A DNA stretch of 64,000 nt from Membranipora membranacea (taxonomy: Eukaryota > Bryozoa > Gymnolaemata > Cheilostomatida > Membraniporidae). The notes under the pieces were generated by a model, which saw nothing but the letters and a program-made list of their open reading frames with translations, was not told the origin of the DNA and did not search any database. The position numbers and the translations under genes are program-made. Numbering within the stretch: the first letter of the stretch is position 1; every line of letters starts with the position of its first letter. The stretch lies in the NCBI GenBank assembly GCA_914767715.1, contig OU612065.1:28334001-28398000 (forward strand), given 5' to 3'. Positions 1 through 10,700 of this stretch are shown in pieces.

Positions 1-380
1 AGAGTACAAGCTGCATTACATTCCTAAACACGATCAAAAACAATGAAGCCCTTCTGCTCAATGCAAACGCTGTACTAAACTCTACTAGTCGATTGTAAGT
101 ATCCAGTTGTTGCTCAAGATCTGCAGAGGTTAATCATTTGATTTCAGCTTCAAGTCAGCTTGATTTGACCCACTCACCATAGTAGTCTTATATACACACG
201 TCAGCACTAGCCTGGGTAGGCTACGTCAGCACAGCATAGTGATGAACCTGCTGACGTTAATTGCTGTCACATTTTCCTTCCATACAAGACATTATTCATA
301 TTTACAGATCCTCACTCGTTGCGAGGAACAGAAATATTTAGAAAGAGGCTGCCAAATATGGAATGGCAGCTATATATACT

Positions 381-1985
381 GATGAAGACCACACTGGTCA
401 ATCTGAACAGAGAGGGAGGCCTTCACAGTGCTGGGGCAAAACAACCAGCCAGGCCTCCCTCTATAAACTTGTAAGTAACTGTCTGTAGACATGGTATAAA
501 ACCTGTTTCACCTCCTGATGATACGTTCTGAGGCTTGCACTGGGCGGTTATAAATTAAAATCTCAGTAGTACAGAATCGAGAGTTATAAGAAATAAAATT
601 CTAATTAAATTAATCTATTAATCCATTTTCATCTATTTTTCTTGAAAATGTTTCCTTCTATTGAATTCAATATTACACTTGATGTGTATTATTGGCTAAT
701 ATTCTTATTATTATTCTTATTACAGCTCAGGCAATCGCAGGCAATCAATTGATGAGGGAGACAAAATATGATTGGGAGTTACGCAATGATAGGAAGGCGT
801 TATGTCGATCAACCATCAGCCTCCCGAAGCATCTTGGAGCAACTTCTTTGGTAGGCTTTGGATGTTACAGTGCGAGTCTGAGTAATGCCTAACCATAGAG
901 TCAGTAATTATTTTGTACAGGATTGAAACTTGGTACTTACTATTTAATCATTGATTTTACTGTAATTCCATAAATGCATTTACCTTTTATCTGGATGGTA
1001 CCATTTAAGGGATTTAGCTGAAACTTTTACATCAATTGAAATTTTTGTCCTTCATAAGTGTCTTTATTTATTATTTACAGCAACTCACACATTTCGATGA
1101 GCTGTGACAAGGGTTCCTGGCGATAGATCATGAAAGTAGGGAGGCCTTCAGAGTGCGGACTGTCAGCCAGGCCTCCTGAAGCATATTTTGGAATAAAATC
1201 TTTGGTTAGTCGAATACTTTTACAATTTACTGCATTCCTTGTATTCATTATGTGTTGGTGATAACTTGATCAGTAATGATAAACATGATGGATGATGATC
1301 CTCTAATTCATAAGGCTTGGATATCCATACCATGGTACCACTTGTTGCATAAAAAGTTGAATTACAATTGATTCCTCTGAACTCCATTAATGACTTTCTC
1401 ATATTTACAGCAACTCACACATACTCATGATCATAGACATACACATAGACTGGGAAAGTGAGAGGATGGATAATGATAGGGAGGCACTCTGAGCAACTAC
1501 AGTCAGGCCTCCTGAAGCATCTTTCGACAGCTTCCAAGGTAGGTTCGATTACAGAATTGGATATATCAAATATTTGACTTCCATTCTGGCCAGTTGTTTT
1601 AACAAGATTTCAATGCGGTACATGCTTTCCTGCATTCCTTGCATCTTTCAACGCTTTCCTGCAACTTGGCACACACTGCATTTCTGATATCCACACATTG
1701 TGAAATGTAAAATAATATAAATGTGTGAAAGTTTACCATTTCTTTCAAATTTGATAGCACGCAGTTTTGGTCCTTCAATAGCCTCGACTCAATTTATTTG
1801 ATGTATTGGGTGAATAAATGACTTCATTATTATTTACAGTGACTCACAGATTTCGCTGGTTTCCTTGACACAAATATGGGAAAGGTGGGAGCGAAGATGA
1901 TGGTAGGGGGGCCTGCCGAGAGCGCATAGTCAGCCAGGTCTCCTGAAGCATTTTCGGACAAAGCTATGGTAGGTTTGATGACACT
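381..1985 (+). repeat. Tandem array of exon-like units carrying a conserved hairpin
   Basis: Four units each start after an acceptor-like TTATTTACAG or TATTACAG and end at a GGTAGG-like donor: 726-850, 1081-1204 (donor weakened to GGTTAG), 1411-1538 and 1840-1968, lengths 124-129 nt. A fifth related segment lies at about 381-470, and a sixth acceptor with a similar start follows at 2309. Each unit contains a GC-rich inverted repeat: 411-421 with 452-462 (11 perfect pairs), 792-798 with 819-825 (6 of 7), 1140-1147 with 1169-1176 (8), 1480-1485 with 1507-1512 (6), 1907-1915 with 1935-1943 (9, two of them G-U). All three frames are interrupted in the units I translated, so coding exons are unlikely. 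Possible alternatives are non-coding exons of a long RNA or a structured satellite. Nothing here was recognised as a known family. Confidence 0.6.
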
Positions 1986-2016
1986 TAAGGGTCATCATCT
2001 TCTAATGAGCTGGTAC

Positions 2017-2110
2017 CTAGCCTTGTCACGCGGCCACAGGCTTTGGCTTTCTTGGCTTCTTTTTTACCCAGAAAATCAACAAAAAAACCGTGGCCGCGTG
2101 ACATGGCTAG
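2017..2110. repeat. Foldback with 21-bp inverted arms
   Basis: Arms 2017-2037 and 2090-2110 are inverted copies matching at 20 of 21 positions (core GTCACGCGGCCAC) around a 52-nt spacer. The GC-rich arms stand out from AT-rich surroundings. It is probably a small non-autonomous element or a template-switch product; no coding capacity. Confidence 0.7.
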
Positions 2111-2308
2111 CGGGTACTGCTTATTACTAGCTGATTTCTGGATTTCAATGCACAAGTACCTCCTTTCACCTATTGATGATGATTTCTGTAGCTTGCCTTG
2201 CCCACATTTTTACATTTTGCAGATTTCAGGCATGTGCCATGGCACCACTTAGGCATATCTAACCCTTTACGATAATTGAAAACTTTTATGGCTTTATTCA
2301 TATTACAG

Positions 2309-2701
2309 ACCCACATATTTTCGTAAACAACAAAATCGAGGAGTCGCCTGTCCCTAATGCGAACCTGCAAGCAACTGGAGAGCTTGCTGCCGACTGATTC
2401 TCTACATACAACAACCAAAAAATAATATATCTGCAGTGCGTTTGTTGGCAGATGATATTGTGGGTGGGAGCAAAACTACAGAGATAATTATCACGATGAA
2501 ATAGGGAACCGCTCCGTCAATGGCCGTAGAGAAAATGTGAGGAGATGCGGATAATGTGGAAGTTAAATGTGAGTCATCACACAGAGATTCTATTCTCTGT
2601 AATATGTGTATAACTATTTATCTTAATCACACTTCTATAGGACTGATCCTCCATGATATGTAGGGGTGGCTCTGATAGGCGTACAAGGGATGTTTGTATT
2701 A
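2309..2701. other. No gene seen; last acceptor of the hairpin array
   Basis: A TATTACAG acceptor-like site precedes 2309, and the following bases (ACCCACATATTTTCG) resemble the starts of the upstream exon-like units, but the rest does not align and has no clear hairpin. I see no coding exon. Confidence 0.4.
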
Positions 2702-3140
2702 GGTAAAACTGATCTAAAGGAGCCATGAAAATTGAAAGAAAATTCATAGAGTTCATAGACCACAGCAAACTTCACTTTAAAATATACACGTCTAGAATGT
2801 AGAATGTAGAATCGTTTGCGATTTAGAATACAGTGAATATTGGTAAAACTGATCTCTAGGAGCACTGACATTGACTTATAATTGCATTATAAAAATTCCT
2901 AGACTGCAGCAGACTTCACCTTAAATTACACATTCATTGTAGAATTGTAACATTGTTTTCAAATAGAATATGATGCATGCTTATGTGTTTGGTAAAACTG
3001 ATAACTAGCAGCCATGAAATTGGCTTAAAACTGCGTAACAAAAATCCATAGAACGCAAATTTGCCTTAAATCACACTCCCAGTGTAGTAAAGAAACATTG
3101 CTATTAAAATGAATACTGTGCAATTATTTTGATTTGCTGC
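2702..3140. repeat. Tandem repeat, three diverged units of 140-150 bp
   Basis: The phrase GGTAAAACTGAT recurs at 2702, 2842 and 2991, each time followed by a similar order of words (AGCA/AGCC, a short A-rich run, a CTTCAC/TTGCCTTAAA stretch and a late ACATT). Units are too diverged for a recent satellite. No coding content. Confidence 0.55.
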
Positions 3141-3894
3141 CTTCTATAGTCACTGAGTAATCCAGCAGTTCTATGTCATAGAAACAGCATGCCATTCACA
3201 ATTACAGCTATCTTGGTTTTTAAGATGCCATGCTTAGAGTTATCCTCCCCTCTTACACACCAGAATTTCTAATAATTATATGAGGTATGCGGGTGGCTTC
3301 AGCTTGTATTGTTGACCTACTGTCTGTACTACTAGTCTACTAACCAGGTCTACCTTGCGCAAATCGGCTGTCAAGCTTGATATTCTGTAATTATTATATG
3401 AGAATCTCATGTGTATCTCCTTATTTTCATGTAGACAAAAGTTACTTTTCGTCAGCTCACCATTACGTAGAAAATCTTCTTTCCTGCCATCGCAACGTAG
3501 TCTTTAAAATGTAAAGGAGTTGGCTGTTGATTTAGGAGGGTTTCAACTTCCACTGAAAACCTTTTGTTAGTATTGCTTTGTTCGTTAAGGACGGTTTGCC
3601 AGTGTTATTTAACTTATTGAGAATAAATGACAAATACCTTGTCATTAGGCCTATGCTGTAGAGCCTCCTACCAATCGACATATATCTCTATATTGAAAGG
3701 TCTATCCTTTTATGACAGAATCTGCCACCAGAATTTGGCTTCCTCTGTCGCACAGCTGATTGGTTACATGCAAGTATTGTTAGAACGTAAATATTTCCAT
3801 ATCAATAGGCAGTTTGTTAATATCATAGGTAACCATTTGATTCTCTCCTATGCACCTACATCATGGATAATATGGTCTATTGATGCCTAGCTAG
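3141..3894. other. No gene or repeat recognised
   Basis: AT-rich sequence with an 87-codon open frame at 3627-3890 that has no recognisable family and no splice context; I treat the frame as chance. Confidence 0.5.
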
Positions 3895-4510
3895 GCCTTG
3901 AGACAGGGATCGGTGTTCTAGATGGCTGCCTCTTTGTTCTGGTGTCCTGTACAGATATTTTGTTAAGTCTAAGGATGGCTTAGCTTATTACTTAGACATA
4001 GGTGAGATAGCAACTGAACTCCCCTCTAGAAAGCATTACATGCCATCTGAAAACATCCCATGATCGCAGATTTTTGAGGGAGGTACGGCTTAGCGCTGAA
4101 AATAGGTATCCCATGTCAACCGAGAGTTGGTTTGACTAGCATGGTCGCGCCTAAATTCAGTATCCTGTGCCACTGGTTGTGACTGAGGCCTCATGCCAGC
4201 GTGAAACCTCAGTCACAGCCGCAAAAATCTGAGTGATGTACAGTCTTAGCGGTTTATAGCATCCTGTACAACTGGTCATGGCTGAGGTTAGAAGGAGACC
4301 TTGTAATGCTTTTATTTATATGGATCACGTTTAGTAGGCCCAACGGTCCTGGCACAGATTGGTGTTTAGGTAATTGGTGAATTCTGGTGTTGCATATGGC
4401 TATTTTGCTTTAGTCTATGAATGGCTTAGCTCATAGCTTAGACATACATAGAAGAGATGGCAACTTGGGCCCCTATACATAACGCATGAACAAAAATCGA
4501 TCCTGTCGCA
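3895..4510. repeat. Diverged tandem duplication of about 160-180 bp, 440 bp apart
   Basis: The segment around 3950-4050 (TTTTGTTAAGTCTAAGGATGG and onward) is repeated at about 4400-4490 (TTTTGCTTTAGTCTATGAATGG and onward) with the same order of shared words (GGCTTAGCT, CTTAGACATA, GAGATGGCAAC). A hairpin with 11-bp perfect arms (4178-4188 and 4207-4217, TGTGACTGAGG) lies between the copies, and part of its left flank recurs near 4260. Confidence 0.55.
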
Positions 4511-7500
4511 CGAGGAGTCCTTTGTCGCACCACCTTCACCTTGCCTCACATTTTCTAGTAGTTGTTGACTAGCTGGGTATAGTAAGAGGGGCAAGTAATG
4601 TTGGCTAAGCATCTATTTATTCTATATTTGAGATGGCTGAATAAAGACTTGACCTAAATGTTAGCCTGTGTGTGGACTGTGGATGATGACCAGCTTTGGT
4701 GGTATTTGTAATTGCTAATCAGCTGAATTCCTGCAATTTTTGATGGTTGTTCTGATGCAGAGGTTAGTCGCAGTTTGTTTCAATTCTTGAATGTTGCGAC
4801 GCTGTAGTTTTATCATTCTGTAGTGAAGGTAAAATTTTAACATAAATGTGTTAAATAAGATTGAAAATGTGATCTCTGCAAACTCTAGTAACTTGAACAA
4901 GATAAAACTAAGTTCACAAACTATCAATAAATTTTAATATTTTAATAAGGAGAATGATGATCTCCTATAAGTATGAATTCAACTCAATGATCTTGCTAAT
5001 TGCAGTGATCTAAAGGATACATTTTGAAGTGGGAAATATGCTAGGTAACCTGTCCGGTAACGGCTCTAGTCCTAGTAACCTATTATCTCGTTGGGTACAG
5101 GTTTCATTGCTTACGTCATTAGATAGAGGAGTTTAATACATGGAGATATGGAAAAATATGTCGAATGAAATTGAAAATATGATCTCTTGGAACAAGATAA
5201 ACTTAAACCAGAAAACATTTATAAAAAGAGTGCTAATCGCTGGGCTTGTTATTGACAACTACTACTCATCCATAAGCGTGCGAAAGCTGATTTTTCTCTC
5301 AAGCACGACTATATGCTTTCTGTAAGCTAGCAGATAATATGCACTACGTAGCATGCTGTATGTATTTGTATTGTGTGGTTATCAAAAAGAAATCATAACT
5401 AGATAATATGAAAATTTCATAATCTGGCTTCATTTGATTAGTACAGTATCAAAACAGACATCCCTTGTGTAATCATCTCAGCCACTCCTATATAACACCA
5501 TTTAGACACAGTCCTAGCAGAAGTGAATAAGATAAGTAATTATATACCAAAAGGCCTACTAGAGAATAGTATTGTTGTGATGACTTACATTTACATGACC
5601 TCATTGTCCACATCTTCAATCATTTTGATTTTTGGACCACAAATTAGTTTTTATTTCTCACGACCATCGTCTCATAACCATTTATCTGGAGGTAACATTG
5701 TGTAAAACTGTGTTCTATTGTAGAAATGTTACCATTCTGCATATCTTTGTCGTTATTATTAACAGCTACGAACAGGATATACTGTGACATACTATTTACA
5801 GTAACATCAATCTTTATGAAATTAAATGTTAAAAATCAGCAATGGACATGATGATCAATGATTTCTTTTCTGTTCAACCAAGTATCTACACTACTCCTAT
5901 TTATTTCTTTTGAAGCATATCTTCTGATGCAAGTAGTGTTTCTCTGTAAATAAACACAAGAAAAACAAAACATTTCAACTTGTTGAATTAGTAAATTAAC
6001 TCGTTATCTTTTTTTCTTTTATCATCCCTTTACACAATCTCACTCAGGATCAGCCAGAAGTGAATATCAGGCATCAGCTGGCCATCAGCTTCTCAATGAA
6101 AGGATTGCAATTATGGCCATTGAGATTATTACCAATGCTATTCAATATTATGTCACTCCCGAACAGTAAATTCACCATGAAAATCTTTTGAGCATAGACA
6201 TGATGATCAATGTTTAATTCAACTTTTTGATTTGCAGCACTGTTCTTGATATTAATAAATCAAAACGCACCCCTGGCACTGTGGTTGTGGTGGGATTTAA
6301 CTCCCCATGTCTTGAAGACAGACAAATTCTTTGCGGAAATAAAAAATAATAATATCAATTTTAATTTGCTGATCAAGTCATAAATGACACATAAGACCGT
6401 GCATGAAACAAATACGGTAATGAGTCAGGTGAATTTGTTAAAAAATATCGTTACGAAGTACGGCAGTTGGCAGTTCTATCAAATGATTGATTTATTCAAA
6501 ACAACGCCAGATGACAAACCCTCATGATTACCTTAGTTACATGGCACCTGTGATCAACTGGTTTGTGTATTTGTGTATGTGTACCCCTGACCCGCAAACT
6601 GGTTGGCAATAGGTATATTATGACCGTGAAGGCCTTTTTATGTTTTATATTTTTTTATGATTTAGTTAAATCATTAAAAGAATTTGGGATAATAGTTGAT
6701 AAAGTAAATAAAAAATAAAAGCAAGGGCTTAGCCAAATAGTCCAAAGTCTAGAATGCTTGCTGTCCCGATTTTCACTCATAAAAAGCACCCACACAAGCC
6801 AACAAGTCGGAGCGAGAGGTAGCAAAGCGCCCGCAGTTGACCAGCCATGGAACTGATCCCTGATCTTGTCCAATCTTCCAAAAGGTACCGGTTGTACAGT
6901 TGCACACCGGTGTACAACAGGGACCTCCCTCCCACCTCTGTTGTTGTTAGCTTGAATTGTTTTATATCAACATCAGGTGTGCTGAATACATGATACTTAA
7001 TATGGTTTCGACTTCGAAGTAGTAGTCAACTTGAGTTGCCGACCCTTGAGCACAAAGTTTGACACCATGTCGCATGAGCTAAACCTCGACAATTATGGTA
7101 GGCTACTATGAATGGATGGAGCTTACTGAAAGAGAGTGAAAATAAATAGAGCTTAGAGCTGGCCAGGAATAAAAATGAGACATCAGCTTGACAATAAAGG
7201 TTTTAATTGAATCCTGCGGAATACTTCCTGGGACCTGATCTCATCATGGATTATGTCCTAAGCTAACGACATTAAATCAAACTCGATCACTGATGATAAT
7301 ATGCAGATTTGATATCTTTGAAATATGAATTATTTTATTAGACCTTGTAAAAGCTACGTATGTTCCAGGATAGAAACTTTTGTTGCATGAAGAAAAATAA
7401 AAGTAGCTCACTAGGCCCTATTCGATAAAATGTCAAAAGTACAATATTCTGTATCAACCCAAACACATTGTTTATATCTATTAGCAAAACTACATTTGTA

Positions 7501-7757
7501 TTATTACATAGAATATTTATGATAACAGAAACAAAACCTAAAAAAACCCAGGCTAGTCCCCTTCAAGAAAGGTGTGCAAAGATATCCCTCAACTTCTGCA
7601 TGTTGTATTAGTAATAGATTTAGTACAAAATACAGCTACACAGCAAAAATAAAGCACTCGGTGTTAGTTGCTAGAGAGTAAATAGACAGTGCAGAAATTT
7701 TCATGTGTGTCTATAAATAGTCAGTAGATGTCCACATGATTTGGTCAGCGTCACAGT
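4511..7757. other. Long stretch without a recognisable gene
   Basis: AT-rich, with only short open frames (60-72 codons) that match no family and lack splice context. A short phrase around 4865-4910 (GAAAATGTGATCTCTGCAA) recurs loosely at 5170-5205, another sign of old local duplication. The right part is the 3' flank of the minus-strand annexin gene and may hold its 3' UTR. Confidence 0.5.
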
Positions 7758-10700
7758 TTAGTGTGCGTCGCCTATCAGATGAAGCAATATATCCCTGAAT
7801 GGTCCACTGGTCTCTTTCTACAAAAGAAAAGAGCAAATGAGCTAAGAGATTCATCCCATGGGTGATGAACACACAGAGTTTCTAAGCTTGAACCTGTCCA
7901 CTTCGGTGCTATTGGCGCATAATTGGTGCATATAAAAGTTGCCACTGTCATTTCTTCCTAATATAAACTACCATCAGTCAATATGAAGCTTAAAAATTAT
8001 TCTTGCATCTGTCGGAAAAATGTACATAAAGCAAAGTTTAGATCACAAACAGGAGTTGGATCATAGTTTCATGTTAGCCTGGCCAGGCTGACGGGGGTGG
8101 GTGGTGGGGGGAAAACCTGGGTAAATCCGTTGTGACCTCTTCAAGGTCACCCAAGACCTGTCTATCATTTTCATAAGTTAGGATTTATGATTAAGAGCCA
8201 ACTAACACAAATATCTTTGACCAAGGAGTGGTCCTTGGTTTGACTTTTTGATTCTTCTTCTTATTACATGTGATTCCCTGTTCATTTGGCATGTCATCCT
8301 GTTTGTAAAACTTCTTCTTACTTAGGCTTAGCTAGAGACTGTGGCTGGAGTGAAGAGAATTTATTTAAATTATGCACCGTGCTTCGTGGACATCGATACA
8401 CATAGAATATTTCTATATTGTCCTCTCATGACCAATAGACCAATTTATAATCAAACCGGACAACTTTTATTGTAATCTTAATTCACAACTATTGTTATTC
8501 ATTTTAGAATTGTCCTCTCTTGTCAAATGGATTCACCCAGGCTGTCCCCCCCAACCCACCCACCCCCGACAGCTTGCCCAGGCTAGTTTAATGTCATGCT
8601 CCACTCCTACTTACCTTAAGCCAGTGGTTGAGTGGCTTGCCTTCGCCTTTGATGTTCTGAAATGCTCTCTTAATATTGTCCAGGTCTATCTCACTTCTCA
8701 TGACTAGGGTTCTTATGAGAGCTTTCTCATTCGTACCCAATCCCTAAAAAATACCATCTGTTGTAGATTTTTGCGGTGATAAGCAAATACTATTTGGTTC
8801 GTGCACTAATTTCTTAGTTCAGCTGGCTTCTTTTGTCTGACCAAGGAGTTAGAAACAAGGAGTTAGGACTCGTAAATAGTCGTCTCAATAAGGAAGTATA
8901 ATTTATGTGCATTACAAGAACTAATGATGATTGTGCAGTATCTTGATAATTTACGGAAGATCATGGTGGTGGCCTGGCGGTGGAGGTAATAGTGGAAGGC
9001 TCTACTGATGATAATATAAGGAAAGTATGACTCAAATAGCAAAGCAACTAACCTTCATGGCTTTAAGAAGCAGATTTGCAAAGTAAGCATGCTTATCCAG
9101 CGTGAAGCGAACTGGAAATAACAAAGTAGATTATCTATGTTTATGCCAGAATATATTGCGAATTGAAAGACAAGGCATCTACAGGTCGATTTTGTTGTTC
9201 ATTTTAAACAATTCTCCGCAACCCTGAACATTCAGACGGAGGTGACATGGTCACATGTGGTAATGACTCCATCTATATCTATCACTTCCTACTATCGAGC
9301 AAGGTTTGATCGCGCAATGCGTAAACTAAAACCAATTGAGTGTATGAACTATGGCTGTCATGATAAACCATTTTTTTAATAACACTATCAAGCCCACTAT
9401 AGACGTTATGTGATAGAAGCAAACTACATAGGAAATTAACCAGCATCAAAGGAAAACTTGCAACTGGCCTAGGTGTCGATCATAGCATACTCCAGATTAA
9501 CATGTTCTACTTTCTAATACAAAAAGCCAGAATAATTATTTACCTATAGCTTTCATTCCAGTCTCGAGGTCCCCAGACATTTCACTCTTGATGACCTTCT
9601 CCATATCTTTTCTATGGTTTCTCTCATATGTAGCGAACACAGCCCTCAGCTGCTCGAAGCTTTGTGAGGCAAACACTGAGTTAAAAGCCGACTCATCGGT
9701 ACCAATCTTACCAGCTCCAGCTTTGTAAAGTTTCTATAAAAAAAAAGATTATTGAATCAAAGTTTAACTGATCCTAATCATTTCAAGCTATATTCTGTCA
9801 GCTACCTTTTGAGGAAACGTTCATTTGCTTTGGAGTCAATTACGCTTCATAACAGAAGATCATTGACTCAACATCTACGGATCTTGTCCAGCAACACAAC
9901 TTTTCTGTATCGCAATTTTAAAAGCACTGGATGCTCCCGGAGTTATACCAATCTGCTCTTGATAGTAAAATTTATATTGTATGAATTACAGATCATGCAA
10001 TCATCAGAAAGCTGGATGCTGGCTCTTAAACATAGAAGCTAAGAATTACAGAAAATCTCAAAAATCTCTTGTTGGTAATAACAGTTAATCGATTTTGTAT
10101 TGTCTCATTTAGATGTACCTTCGCATCTTCTTCTGCCTTTTGTTGGTTGACTCCTTGATCTTCTTGTCTAGCTCCCTGTAAGTAGACAATAGATGCGGTG
10201 ATGAGCGAGTGAGATATGAGGGGTGATACAAATTAGTCAGATATGTTAGAGACTGTGCTGATGACGATCACCAAATGTATACACAACTCTAACTCAACGG
10301 CTGAAAGCGATATTTCATGCCTTATTCACATTTTATTATTAGCTGTTATAATAGTTGGTGTAAGAACGAAATGTAAAATGTTTAGTGCTTGAGCTACAAC
10401 ATGCAAAGGGGAATTTAAATATTTTTGTGAGCAACAAGAGGTATGCAACTACAAAGTTTCGACAGTACAAGACAATTTTCATTCAAACATATATTTAAAT
10501 TATGTGGGATGAGATTGATTCTGTTAGTACATCAGGGAGTAGAGAACATATATAACTACAAGCTATTTGCTGCAGCTTGGCAAATAATGAGCATTCATTC
10601 TCTGGGGCTGCAAACAACATCACTGACAGGTGACAGGAATCAACTATGACATGAGACGACAACATGCAGTGCAAGTGCGAGATTAACTTGTGGTGATTTC

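Noticed and set aside
411-462. MicroRNA precursor
   Set aside because: The stem is only 11 plus 5 pairs with an unequal internal loop, too short for a standard precursor.
726-1968. Hairpin array as tandem coding exons (frame with QPGLLKH in some units)
   Set aside because: The frame is preceded by TAG in two units, shifts between units, and lengths 124-129 nt are not phase-compatible.
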